NCBI RefSeq assembly: GCF_012972675.1
Contig: NZ_JABCRE010000003.1
Span: 496,001-560,000, forward strand
Direction of reading: 5' to 3'
Length of the DNA: 64,000 nt
Origin: Pontixanthobacter rizhaonensis
GTDB lineage: Bacteria; Pseudomonadota; Alphaproteobacteria; Sphingomonadales; Sphingomonadaceae
Numbering within the stretch: position 1 is the stretch's first letter; each line of letters starts with the position of its first letter. The notes under the pieces were generated by a model. The model worked only from the letters and a program-made list of their open reading frames with translations, did not search any database and had not been told where the DNA came from. Below are positions 1 to 8,710 of the stretch, in pieces. The position numbers and the translations under genes were made by a program.

Positions 1-939
1 CAGTCCAAACTCGCTTTCAGCACCGATATTACCAGTGTTGATGAAACGTTGACCTGTAAAATGCACCAATGGACGCTGACGATACCGGACTGACGACCCA
101 CTTTCGAGTGAACGATAGTGAACGGACGAGCCAAGGTGCAATTGCGTTTCGCCCAACTTTGGCATGAAGACTACGCGACCATCCGCGCTCCAATCTTTGG
201 CCGGCAAGTCAGCGCTGTTGCCGGTGAACAGACCAGCCTGAACCAGAACATCACCGCCGCTATATTGCGCCGATGCACCAATACGGCGTTCAAACCCGAA
301 TGCGTCAGTAAAGGCAGCACGTTCGATAAACGATGTATTCAGGCTGCTGGACAGCTCTTCGAGGCTTTGGAAATTGTTATGCTGGCCAACGGACAGTGTC
401 AGTCCGCTATCTTTATACGTCAAAATCGCATCAGTCAGAGCTACTTCATCACCCGCCAAATCTGCCTCGACTTTGTATCCGAAGCCGCCGGGAATGGTGC
501 CTTGTACACCAAGACGGATCCGGCGGGCTTCGCTACCGAAGCCTTCTTCCGCGCCAGTAGAATCAGGCGCATTTACAAAACCGGCGTCAATATTGATCCG
601 ACCGCGCGGCTTGAAGCTCCAGCCTCCTTCGCCTTTGATCTCAGGCGCGCCCTTCCAGTTGACTTGAGTGCTGGCCGCAGGGGCGGGCGGCGGCGGCGCA
701 GCCGCAGTTGTCGCAACAGTCTCCACCGCTATTTCTGTTTCTGCAAGGTCGCTTTCCAGCTCCGCAATCCGCTGCGCCATTGCTGCCATTTGAGCGCGCA
801 TTTCAGCGAGTTCTTTGGCGACACCTGCATTCGCGGCATCATCTTGGGCCAAAACAGGCGGTGCCCATGCGCACGCGGCGGCAAGCGCCAAAACAGAGCC
901 TGACGCGCGATTTTTGGAAACTGAAAATAGGCGTTTCAT
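1..939 (-). CDS. phosphate-selective porin (OprO/OprP type), partial
   Basis: Outer-membrane channel of the OprP/OprO family, which admits phosphate, polyphosphate or other anions. The gene reads leftwards from an ATG at 939 and meets no stop before the window edge, so 313 N-terminal residues are visible. Residues 1-31 are a signal peptide ending VLA before Gln32. Residues about 33-72 form an Ala/Glu/Met heptad-like segment that probably gives a periplasmic coiled coil, followed by an Ala/Pro linker. The barrel then starts with GWSFKPRGRINIDAG, and a later stretch reads FTGQRFINTGNIGAESE, both in the style of this family. The actual substrate cannot be told from sequence. Confidence 0.85.
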   Translation of the reverse strand, partial: MKRLFSVSKNRASGSVLALAAACAWAPPVLAQDDAANAGVAKELAEMRAQMAAMAQRIAELESDLAETEIAVETVATTAAAPPPPAPAASTQVNWKGAPEIKGEGGWSFKPRGRINIDAGFVNAPDSTGAEEGFGSEARRIRLGVQGTIPGGFGYKVEADLAGDEVALTDAILTYKDSGLTLSVGQHNNFQSLEELSSSLNTSFIERAAFTDAFGFERRIGASAQYSGGDVLVQAGLFTGNSADLPAKDWSADGRVVFMPKLGETQLHLGSSVHYRSLESGSSVRYRQRPLVHFTGQRFINTGNIGAESEFGL

Positions 940-1057
940 GCAGTAAACCTTTGCATTTTCGTGAAGCTATTTTGACGCCAATATGTCCCGATTATGACAG
1001 TTTCGCGACGCACCCACCGACACATCAAGTCACCGCCAACAACGGCACAACTTATTC

Positions 1058-1093
1058 TCTGGTTGCAGCAAGGTCGTTTCACTTGTAACCAGA
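1058..1093. promoter_or_regulatory. inverted repeat upstream of alanine dehydrogenase
   Basis: TCTGGTTGCA at 1058-1067 is matched by TGTAACCAGA at 1084-1093, nine of ten positions complementary, with 16 bases between. It ends 7 bases before the AAGGAG ribosome-binding site of ald. It could be an operator for an Lrp/AsnC-type regulator, which commonly controls ald, or a hairpin in the mRNA leader. No regulator gene lies beside it. Confidence 0.4.
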
Positions 1094-1114
1094 TTGCATC
1101 AAGGAGACCTTCCC

Positions 1115-2230
1115 ATGCGCATCGGTTGCCCCAAAGAAATCAAGAACCACGAATACCGCGTCGGCCTTACACCAGAAAGCGCACGCGAGCTGGCTGTAAA
1201 CGGGCACGAAGTATGGATTGAAAGCGGCGCAGGGTTGGGCATCGGCGCCACCGACGAAGAATATCGCGCCGCACGGGCGACCATCGTCGATGGTCCTGAT
1301 CCAATTTTCGCGGACTGTGAAATGGTGGTAAAAGTCAAAGAGCCTCAAGCCGTCGAACGCGCCAAACTGCGCGAAGGCCAGCTCCTCTATACCTATTTGC
1401 ACCTTGCACCTGATCCGGAGCAAACCGCCGATCTGGTGAAATCGGGTGTGACCGCAATCGCCTATGAAACCGTAACCGGTCCTGACGGCTTGCTGCCACT
1501 GCTCAAACCGATGAGCCAGGTTGCGGGACGCATGAGCATTCAAGCCGGTGCAGCGGCTTTACAGAAAGAACATGGCGGACGCGGTGTTCTGCTTGGCGGT
1601 GTACCTGGCGTGATGCCGGGCAAAGTCGTGGTCATTGGCGGCGGCGTTGTAGGCTTTAACGCTGCGCAAATGGCAGTTGGCCTTGGCGGGCAAGTTTCGA
1701 TTCTCGACCGCAATCCGGAAGTGCTCGACAAGGTCGGGACATTCTTTGAAAACCGCGCAAGCACCCGCTTTTCCAACCGGTCGAACTTACATGAGGCCGT
1801 TGCAGAGGCCGATCTGGTTATCGGCGCTGTCCTTATTCCCGGTGCCGCTGCGCCTAAGCTTATCACCCGCGAAATGCTGTCTGATATGAAACCTGGTGCG
1901 GTGCTGGTCGATGTCGCGATTGACCAAGGTGGCTGCTTTGAAACGTCAAAGGCAACCACGCACGCAGACCCGACATATATCGTCGACAATATCGTCCATT
2001 ATTGTGTGGCGAATATGCCCGGCGCGGTCGCACGGACCAGCACCTATGCGCTCAACAATGTCACACTACCCCACGCTCTGCGAATGGCACGCGATGGTTG
2101 GAAAGAAGCCATGCGCCGTGACCCGCATCTTGCCGAAGGGCTCAACATCCATGCTGGCGGCGTTACATATCAAGCTGTCGCTGAAGAGCTGGGCTATGAT
2201 CACGTGCCGGTAAGCAGTGTTATTGGCTAG
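1115..2230 (+). CDS. ald: alanine dehydrogenase
   Basis: NAD-dependent L-alanine dehydrogenase, interconverting L-alanine with pyruvate and ammonia in the cytoplasm. The start is placed at ATG 1115 because AAGGAG lies 8 bases upstream at 1101-1106; the open frame reaches back to a TTG at 1094 that would bury this site. The 371-residue product has the usual family length. It begins [17 protein letters not shown], carries the candidate catalytic Lys75 and His96 (YLHLAP), and a Rossmann fold around residues 168-195 ([10 protein letters not shown]). It is a single gene with its own upstream region. It lets the cell use alanine as carbon and nitrogen source or assimilate ammonia. Confidence 0.96.
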   Translation: MRIGCPKEIKNHEYRVGLTPESARELAVNGHEVWIESGAGLGIGATDEEYRAARATIVDGPDPIFADCEMVVKVKEPQAVERAKLREGQLLYTYLHLAPDPEQTADLVKSGVTAIAYETVTGPDGLLPLLKPMSQVAGRMSIQAGAAALQKEHGGRGVLLGGVPGVMPGKVVVIGGGVVGFNAAQMAVGLGGQVSILDRNPEVLDKVGTFFENRASTRFSNRSNLHEAVAEADLVIGAVLIPGAAAPKLITREMLSDMKPGAVLVDVAIDQGGCFETSKATTHADPTYIVDNIVHYCVANMPGAVARTSTYALNNVTLPHALRMARDGWKEAMRRDPHLAEGLNIHAGGVTYQAVAEELGYDHVPVSSVIG

Positions 2231-2240
2231 AGCGGGATAG

Positions 2241-3509
2241 CTAAGCGACGCGCCATTTGCGGTAATTTTTGGCCCGGCTGGCGGCGCGTATTTGATCCGC
2301 AATCAGTGCCTTCAGCGGCCAACCGCCCATACCGGGCTCTTTACCTGCTGCCATCCGTTCAATCTGGGCTTTGGTGAGGCCCATCACAGCGAGCGCGCCC
2401 AAAGTCTGGTTGGACCATCTGACGGCTGGCATCGTGACATCCACATTGCTCTGCCGCTGCCAGTTATTGGGCAAGTCAGGGTCACTCGCCAATACCCGGG
2501 CAATGCCGAGGATTTCAACGCCAAAGCCGTTTTCGTCCTGCGCTAGCGCCGCCTCTGCTGTCGCGAGTTTGGTAATCCCGCCAGTGACCATGATCGACAT
2601 ATCGGCGATGGTGGCGATATCGCGCGCGAAGTCCACAAAATAGGCCTCTCGCTCCATCGTCGATGCTTTCTTGCCCGATGTTTCCTCTTGCGCATTACCT
2701 TGCATGGCGGGACTTTCATAACTGCCGCCCGAAAGCTCGACAAAATCAAGACCATGGCCGTTTAACCATTCAACCACTTGCCGGGAATCGTCTGCGTCAA
2801 AACCGCCGCGCTGGAAATCAGCCGAGTTCAATTTCAGGCCCACCCCGAAAGACAGTTTCACTCTTTTACGCACTGCTTCAACTATGCGGATCAGGAAGCG
2901 CGCGCGGTTTTCAAGGCTGCCGCCCCATTCATCATCCCGCTTATTGTTGAGCGGTGAGAGGAACTGGCTGATCAAATATCCATGTGCACCGTGGATTTGC
3001 ACCCCGTCAAAGCCCGCTTCCTGTGCGGCTTCTGCGGTGTCGGCGAAACGAGTGATGATCGTTTCGATCTCTGCCACTTCCAGCTTGCGGACCGGTGCGA
3101 ACAATGACGAGAATTTGCCCAAGTCCAACTCGACACCCGACGGTGAAACAGCCGTTTCGCTCAGGCTCTTATATAACTGCCGCCCCGGATGGCTGATCTG
3201 CAGCCAGAATTGCCCACCATGCGACTTGCCGATTTTAGCCCATTGCTTGAACGGCGTGAGATCGGTGCCTTTCTCCAGCACGACGCCGCCTGGCCCCGTC
3301 AGCGCGGATGGGTCGACCATAACGTTGCCGGAAAGCAGCAAACCGGTGCCGCCCTTGGCCCAGCGATCATAGAGCCGGAACAGTCGCTCCCCCGGATACT
3401 GGCCGGGTTGGTCAGCCAAATTTTCCTCCATCGCGGCCTTGCAGACGCGGTTCGGCAGAGTGCTGCCATTGGGCAGCGTCAAAGGATCAAATAGAGCGGG
3501 TTGGGTCAT
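2241..3509 (-). CDS. NADH:flavin oxidoreductase (old yellow enzyme family)
   Basis: FMN-dependent TIM-barrel oxidoreductase of the OYE / 2,4-dienoyl-CoA reductase group, 422 residues. Visible family signatures are QISHPGRQ, the segment FDGVQIHGAHGYLISQFLSP, and KRDDEWGGSLENRARF. No C-terminal iron-sulfur or second flavin domain is present, so this is the short form. It starts 4 bases after the thioesterase stop, and the two follow the S9 peptidase gene on the same strand, suggesting one transcript. The substrate is not predictable; electrophilic alkenes or enoyl compounds are usual for the family. Confidence 0.88.
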   Translation of the reverse strand: MTQPALFDPLTLPNGSTLPNRVCKAAMEENLADQPGQYPGERLFRLYDRWAKGGTGLLLSGNVMVDPSALTGPGGVVLEKGTDLTPFKQWAKIGKSHGGQFWLQISHPGRQLYKSLSETAVSPSGVELDLGKFSSLFAPVRKLEVAEIETIITRFADTAEAAQEAGFDGVQIHGAHGYLISQFLSPLNNKRDDEWGGSLENRARFLIRIVEAVRKRVKLSFGVGLKLNSADFQRGGFDADDSRQVVEWLNGHGLDFVELSGGSYESPAMQGNAQEETSGKKASTMEREAYFVDFARDIATIADMSIMVTGGITKLATAEAALAQDENGFGVEILGIARVLASDPDLPNNWQRQSNVDVTMPAVRWSNQTLGALAVMGLTKAQIERMAAGKEPGMGGWPLKALIADQIRAASRAKNYRKWRVA

Positions 3510-3513
3510 AGGA

Positions 3514-3936
3514 TCACTCGATTTCTAAAAGGAATGGCGCAATAATTTCTGGGCGTATACGGGCCAAACGTCCGGTTTCGCGGTGCAGCATGGCCCACAT
3601 CGTATTGGCGGAAACGATGACCTTGCCGGCTTCATTGGTAAAGTCCACCCGCCGAGCAGATTGCGCGCCTTTACTCTCGCCAGGAATCCATGTCGTTCCG
3701 GTCACAGTCTCGCCTTCAGCAACATTGCCGCGATAGTCGATTTCATGCCGGGTCACGAGCCACACAAACTCGGCCATATGGGCCGGATCAGCGACCGCAT
3801 CCCAATGGGCGGTCGCCATATCCTGCACCCACTGCACCCACACCGCATTATTGACGTGGCCCATCACATCGATGTGTTCAGGCGCGGCGGTAAAGGTTTT
3901 GCGAAACGGCTCCGTCAATGATCGATTACTCGTCAA
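3514..3936 (-). CDS. acyl-CoA thioesterase, 4HBT hot-dog fold
   Basis: Hot-dog-fold thioesterase of the 4-hydroxybenzoyl-CoA thioesterase/YbgC type, 140 residues, expected to hydrolyse an acyl-CoA. The N-terminal part holds the family pattern around HIDVMGHVNNAVWVQWVQDM, where the Asp before MGHVNN is the usual catalytic acid. There is no suitable ATG upstream of the motif: the frame opens with TTG at 3936 (or TTG at 3918), and the first 11 bases lie inside the end of the S9 peptidase gene, so translation is probably coupled. Downstream, the OYE gene follows 4 bases later. Confidence 0.85.
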   Translation of the reverse strand: MTSNRSLTEPFRKTFTAAPEHIDVMGHVNNAVWVQWVQDMATAHWDAVADPAHMAEFVWLVTRHEIDYRGNVAEGETVTGTTWIPGESKGAQSARRVDFTNEAGKVIVSANTMWAMLHRETGRLARIRPEIIAPFLLEIE

Positions 3937-6088
3937 TGCCGTGATGGCTCAGGATAAAGGCGAATTCCTCAGCGGTTTCGTACAGCGCAGTGAAACGACC
4001 CGATTTGCCGCCATGCCCGGCGCCCATATTGGTCTTGAGAAGCAGCTCGTTGTCGTCAGTTTTGGTGTCCCGCAATTTCGCCACCCATTTAGCCGGCTCC
4101 CAATATGTCACACGCGGATCGTTCAGTCCTGCGGTTACCAGCAACGGCGGATAATCCTGCGCGCTCACTTGGTCATAAGGACTATAGCTGAGGATATAGG
4201 CAAATGCTTGTTTGCTCTCGATCGGGTTGCCCCATTCAGGCCACTCGCCCGGTGTCAGCGGCAGGCTTTCATCAAGCATCGTGCTGAGCACATCGACAAA
4301 GGGCACATGGGCCGCCACTGAAGACCAAAGCTGCGGATCAGTGTTGAGCACTACACCCATCAATTCACCCCCAGCAGACCCGCCGCTCGCACTGATTTTG
4401 CCTTCCGCCGTAAAGCCTTCTTTGGCGAGGCCTTTGGCGACATCGACAAAATCATTGAACGTATTGGTCCGCTCGTTGAGTTTCCCTTGAAGGTACCAAT
4501 TGCGTCCCAGATCATCGCCGCCGCGAATATGCGCGATGGCATAAGCAACACCGCGGTCGAGCAAGCTCAACCGGGTGGACGAGAAACCCGGTGGGACCGC
4601 ATAGCCGTAAGCGCCATAGGCGTAGAGATGCAGCGGACCGCCCATCGGCCGATCTTTACGCATCACCACGCTGACAGGTACTTGCGTCCCATCACGCGCG
4701 GTCACATTCACTCGCTGGGTGGTGTAAAGAGAAGCATCATAGCCGGATGGGATTTCCTGCTGCTTTAACAGCTCCAACTCGGCATCAGCGATGTTGTAAT
4801 CATAAACAGAATCCGGTGTGATCATACTTTCATATGTCAGCCGCAGTTTGCTCACATCATATTCGGGATTGTTGGACAATCCGGCCGAATAGCTTGCTTC
4901 CGGAAATGCAATCGGTGTGATCGCGGCAGGGTCTTCATAAGAGCGCATCTGCACCTGATCGAGGCCGTTCAACCGCCCCTCTGTCACGTAGAAGTCTTTG
5001 AACAGATCAAAATCCGTCAGGTAAAACGCGTCTGATCCCGGAATGGCCGTCGTCCATTCCCCGGGCGTCTCTAGCGAAGCCGTGGCAAGACGGAAATTCA
5101 CGTGGTCATCATTGGTGTGAATGTAGATTTTACCGTCGCGAATATCGACGCTGTATTCAACGCCCTTCACACGCGGTTTGATGACAATTTGCTCACCTGT
5201 CGGATCATTCGAGGGAACAATCCGCACTTCGCTGGTTTCATTGTCACCGGTGGCGATGATCAGCCAGTCTTCCTGAGAGGACAAGCCAGCGCCGACACGG
5301 AAACCCTCATCGGCCTCTTTATACAATTCAATGTCTTGTTCCGAAGGCGTACCAACCCTGTGCAAGCGGGCATTGTCGGTCCGCCAGTTGGCGTTCGCTT
5401 TGCCGTAGACAATGCCGGTATCATCCTTGACCCAGATCAAGCCAGACAGCGTTTCCGGGATGACATCATCCAGCAAATCACCTGTTTCCAAATCTTTGAT
5501 CCGCGCAGTGAACCGCTCGCTACCATTATCGTCATAGGAATAGGCCAGATAGCGCCCGCTATCGCTGACCGAGAATGCCCCAAGACGGAAATAGTCCTTG
5601 CCGTCTGCCAGCACGTTTTCGTCCAGCATGAGCTGCTTGTCGCCGCCGGCCACCGGTTCACGGTACCACAGCCGGTATTCTTTCCCCTCGGCCACTTCGG
5701 TCCAATACAGGTAATCGCCATCCTTTTGCGGGACCGAGCTGTCATCTTCTTTGACGCGGCCCTTCAGTTCCTCAAACAATGTGTCGATCTGCGCCTTGCG
5801 CGGTGCCATGTTTTGCTCGAACCAAGCGTTCTCCGCTTTTACATAGTCCAGCACATCTTCATCATCGATTGTCGGGTAGGACTGGTCTTTCAGCCAATGG
5901 TAGGGATCGGAGATAGTGATCCCATGATGGGTATAGCTGTGCTCCCGCTTTTCAGCGACGGGTGGAGCGGTCAAAGTACCTTCAGTCAAAATGGTGTTTT
6001 CCTCAGTAGCAGGGGCGTTTTGAGCCGAGAGCGGCGCGGCCATCAGTCCAGTAGCGAGAGCAAACATGGCGACGGGTGCGATTTTCAT
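3926..6088 (-). CDS. oligopeptidase, S9A family (prolyl oligopeptidase / oligopeptidase B like)
   Basis: Serine peptidase of clan SC that cleaves short peptides. I start it at ATG 6088, where a signal peptide begins (MKIAPVAMFALATG, cleavage near LSA-Q) and GGGGA lies upstream; the open frame extends 31 codons further. The mature form is then periplasmic. The 720-residue product has an N-terminal beta-propeller (about 50-430) and a C-terminal alpha/beta-hydrolase domain with the triad Ser571 (GGSAGG), Asp657 (AGLNDPR) and His692 (GAGHGGKSGR). Its last 11 bases overlap the thioesterase gene. It is divergent from an Xaa-Pro aminopeptidase, so both may serve in degradation of proline-containing peptides. 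Confidence 0.93.
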   Translation of the reverse strand: MKIAPVAMFALATGLMAAPLSAQNAPATEENTILTEGTLTAPPVAEKREHSYTHHGITISDPYHWLKDQSYPTIDDEDVLDYVKAENAWFEQNMAPRKAQIDTLFEELKGRVKEDDSSVPQKDGDYLYWTEVAEGKEYRLWYREPVAGGDKQLMLDENVLADGKDYFRLGAFSVSDSGRYLAYSYDDNGSERFTARIKDLETGDLLDDVIPETLSGLIWVKDDTGIVYGKANANWRTDNARLHRVGTPSEQDIELYKEADEGFRVGAGLSSQEDWLIIATGDNETSEVRIVPSNDPTGEQIVIKPRVKGVEYSVDIRDGKIYIHTNDDHVNFRLATASLETPGEWTTAIPGSDAFYLTDFDLFKDFYVTEGRLNGLDQVQMRSYEDPAAITPIAFPEASYSAGLSNNPEYDVSKLRLTYESMITPDSVYDYNIADAELELLKQQEIPSGYDASLYTTQRVNVTARDGTQVPVSVVMRKDRPMGGPLHLYAYGAYGYAVPPGFSSTRLSLLDRGVAYAIAHIRGGDDLGRNWYLQGKLNERTNTFNDFVDVAKGLAKEGFTAEGKISASGGSAGGELMGVVLNTDPQLWSSVAAHVPFVDVLSTMLDESLPLTPGEWPEWGNPIESKQAFAYILSYSPYDQVSAQDYPPLLVTAGLNDPRVTYWEPAKWVAKLRDTKTDDNELLLKTNMGAGHGGKSGRFTALYETAEEFAFILSHHGIDE

Positions 6089-6210
6089 GGTAGTGTCCCC
6101 ATTGGATGGTGAAGCGGTTGAAAGCGATCGCGGGTGGCAACCCGGATCATATGAAACTATATTACCCTCAATACGCGACACACCGCAAAAGCCAAATCAG
6201 GATCTGCCAA

Positions 6211-8028
6211 ATGCTTATGCAAACTCACAAAGCCCGTATTTCTGCCCTGCGTGAAGAATTGAAACAACAGAAGCTGGATGGCTTTGTGGTGCCGATCTCG
6301 GATGAGCATATGTCAGAATATGTCGGCGCCTATGCGCAGCGGCTGGAATGGCTGACGGGCTTTGGCGGCTCCGCCGGTAGTGCGATCATCCTGACACATA
6401 AGGCAGCGATGTTTGTCGATGGACGATACACGATCCAAGTGCGTGATCAGGTCGACGGCACTTTATATGATTACGAATCAACATTGGAAACAAATCACGC
6501 CAAATGGCTCGTCGCCAATGTCGAAGCTGGCGCTCGGATCGGCTATGACGCTTGGTTGCACACCAAGAGCTGGGCAGAAAGCTTAGCCGCTGCACTTGCA
6601 AAAAAAGGCGCAGAGCTGGTTGCAGTAGAGCATAATCCCATTGACGCCGTATGGAGCGACCAACCCGCCCCATCACCAGCCCCGGCATTTGTTCACGATG
6701 ATGAGCATGCCGGCCAATCGAGTGCAGAAAAACGCGCGCAAGTTGCAGATTGGTTGAAAGCGGAAGAGGTCGATTCCGCAGTAATCTCTGCGCTCGATTC
6801 GATTGCGTGGATGCTCAATATTCGCGGCGCGGACGTCGACCGTACGCCAGTTGCGCTGTCTTATCTCGTGGCCCATGCTGACGGGACGGCAGAGCTGTTT
6901 ATCGCGCCTGAGAAAGTGACGCCTGAGGTGGAGCAACACTTGGGCAATGCCGTTACCATCACCAACCGTGATCAATTTTCGGCACGCCTCAGCGGTATGA
7001 AAGGCAAGACAGTCGCCGTGGATCCCGATTTTGGGGTCGCGGCGATTTTCCAAACTCTTTCAGATGGCGGGGCGACCCCCGTGGCGCTGCGTGATCCGGC
7101 GATCCTACCCAAAGCGATCAAAAACCCCGTCGAACGTCAAGGGCACCGCCATGCCCAGGCACGCGACGGTGCAGCGATTGCAAAGTTTCTGCATTGGCTA
7201 TCTTATGAACCGTCTAAAGGCGGTCAGACGGAATTGTCGGCAGCCGCCAAGCTCCGCGCATTCCGGGATGAGACCGGCGTCCTGAAAGATCAGAGTTTTG
7301 ACACGATCTCTGCATCCGGCCCCAATGGCGCACTGTGCCATTACCGCGTTGATGAAGACAGCAATCTGGACATTGAACCGGGCAGCGTATTCCTGTGCGA
7401 TTCCGGCGGGCAGTATCTCGACGGTACAACTGACATCACCCGCACAGTATGGATTGCTGGCCCCGGCGAAAAATCGGAACCCTCCGCAGAAGTTCGCGAC
7501 CGGTACACACGGGTGCTTAAAGGGCACATTCAGATTGCACGGGCGATCTTTCCGCAAGGTACCAACGGATCGCAACTGGATGCATTTGCACGGCAATACC
7601 TGTGGGAAGCCGGGGTCGATTACGCGCATGGCACCGGCCACGGCGTCGGGAGTTTTCTGGCAGTGCATGAGGGCCCGCAGCGGATTGCAAAATCGTCTGG
7701 CGGGCAAGCGGGCACCGGCCAGGAACTGTTTGCCGGGATGATCCTGTCTAACGAGCCTGGTTATTACAAGGCTGGCGCTTTCGGCATCCGGATCGAAAAT
7801 CTTGTATTGGTTGAGAAACGTGACATCCAAGGCGCGGAAGGGACCTATCTTGGATTTGAAAATCTCACATGGGCGCCAATGGCACGCGACATGCTCGATA
7901 TTACTTTGTTGACTGCGGAAGAAAAGCAGTGGTGGAATGACTATCACGCAACCACCTACGATATCCTTGCTCCGCAATTGGAAGGTGAGGTTTTGGCTTG
8001 GCTTAAGGACGCGTGCTTGCCGATTTAG
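6211..8028 (+). CDS. Xaa-Pro aminopeptidase (M24B)
   Basis: Cytosolic metallopeptidase removing N-terminal residues that precede proline. The start at ATG 6211 is chosen because AGGA sits 8 bases upstream; the open frame runs back to 6106. The 605-residue protein has two creatinase-type N-terminal domains (about 1-300), the M24 pita-bread domain and a short C-terminal M24 extension, as in the long eukaryote-like aminopeptidase P1 forms. Dimetal ligands are visible in YLDGTTDITRTVW (two Asp), HGTGHGVGS (His), SNEPGYY (Glu) and GIRIENL (Glu). It has no signal peptide. It diverges from the S9 oligopeptidase across 122 bases. Confidence 0.94.
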   Translation: MLMQTHKARISALREELKQQKLDGFVVPISDEHMSEYVGAYAQRLEWLTGFGGSAGSAIILTHKAAMFVDGRYTIQVRDQVDGTLYDYESTLETNHAKWLVANVEAGARIGYDAWLHTKSWAESLAAALAKKGAELVAVEHNPIDAVWSDQPAPSPAPAFVHDDEHAGQSSAEKRAQVADWLKAEEVDSAVISALDSIAWMLNIRGADVDRTPVALSYLVAHADGTAELFIAPEKVTPEVEQHLGNAVTITNRDQFSARLSGMKGKTVAVDPDFGVAAIFQTLSDGGATPVALRDPAILPKAIKNPVERQGHRHAQARDGAAIAKFLHWLSYEPSKGGQTELSAAAKLRAFRDETGVLKDQSFDTISASGPNGALCHYRVDEDSNLDIEPGSVFLCDSGGQYLDGTTDITRTVWIAGPGEKSEPSAEVRDRYTRVLKGHIQIARAIFPQGTNGSQLDAFARQYLWEAGVDYAHGTGHGVGSFLAVHEGPQRIAKSSGGQAGTGQELFAGMILSNEPGYYKAGAFGIRIENLVLVEKRDIQGAEGTYLGFENLTWAPMARDMLDITLLTAEEKQWWNDYHATTYDILAPQLEGEVLAWLKDACLPI

Positions 8029-8096
8029 TTGGCTTGCGCCCCAAAATCTGTTCTTCTAATGTTCTATCTCTACGAGTGGACAATCAGGAGAAAATA

Positions 8097-8474
8097 ATGC
8101 TCGGTTATGTTACCTTAGGGACCAACGATCTGCCACGCGCAGCGGCGTTTTATGATGCAATCGCAAACGTAATGGGTGTCGGCCGGATGATGGATTTCGA
8201 CACCTTTATCGCGTGGGGTGAAATGGGCGGCGCGCCGGGCATCGCGGCCACAAAGCCGTTCGACGGGGAAGCAGCAACCGTCGGAAATGGCACAATGGCC
8301 GCATTGGCGGTTGATACGACCGACAAGGTTCAAGCCGTGTATGACGCTGCCCTCGCCAATGGTGGCAGTGACGAGGGCGCGCCCGGCCCGCGCGGTGATG
8401 ATGGCTTTTACGCCGGATATTTCCGTGATCCTGACGGGAACAAGCTGAACGTCTTCGCTATGACTTCTGGATAG
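8097..8474 (+). CDS. VOC family protein (glyoxalase/dioxygenase fold)
   Basis: Small vicinal-oxygen-chelate protein of 125 residues. The start at ATG 8097 follows AGGAG at 8086-8090; the open frame reaches upstream into the aminopeptidase gene. It shows the paired beta-alpha-beta-beta-beta modules, opening MLGYVTLGTNDLPRAAAFYD and ending YFRDPDGNKLNVF. The typical first metal ligand His is replaced in this reading (YVTLG), so a metal-dependent reaction is not assured. The substrate is unknown; the family ranges from glyoxalase I to antibiotic-binding proteins. Confidence 0.85.
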   Translation: MLGYVTLGTNDLPRAAAFYDAIANVMGVGRMMDFDTFIAWGEMGGAPGIAATKPFDGEAATVGNGTMAALAVDTTDKVQAVYDAALANGGSDEGAPGPRGDDGFYAGYFRDPDGNKLNVFAMTSG

Positions 8475-8539
8475 GCGCCGCCTGTCACAAGAATACGCGG
8501 ATTGTGGCAGCTTTCGTTTGGCTGAACGGCTTACGAAAC

Positions 8540-8591
8540 CTGCGACAATCTGCGACAATTCCATTCTCTAACGGCATATTCCTGCGACAAT
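8540..8591. promoter_or_regulatory. three copies of CTGCGACAAT upstream of EF-hand gene
   Basis: The 10-mer CTGCGACAAT occurs exactly at 8540-8549, 8550-8559 and 8582-8591. The first two abut, giving one-helical-turn spacing, which is how OmpR/PhoB-type regulators usually read tandem half-sites. The genes downstream encode an EF-hand protein, an OmpR-type response regulator and its kinase, so autoregulation is a reasonable inference. No other copy was noticed in the window. Confidence 0.45.
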
Positions 8592-8710
8592 CGGCCCTTA
8601 GAAAGGTATTGCGAGTTGCGGCGATGCCTTATGGTCCTCCCTCACTCACGGCCCTTACCCCAAAGAAAGGTGTCGTCGTGACTCAATCGAAAAACGATTG
8701 GAGAATAGAG

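Noticed and set aside
5102-6112. 336-codon frame on the plus strand
   Set aside because: Antisense to the S9 oligopeptidase gene, whose catalytic motifs are intact; its translation has no family pattern.
7198-7977. 259-codon frame on the minus strand
   Set aside because: Antisense to the Xaa-Pro aminopeptidase metal-binding domain.
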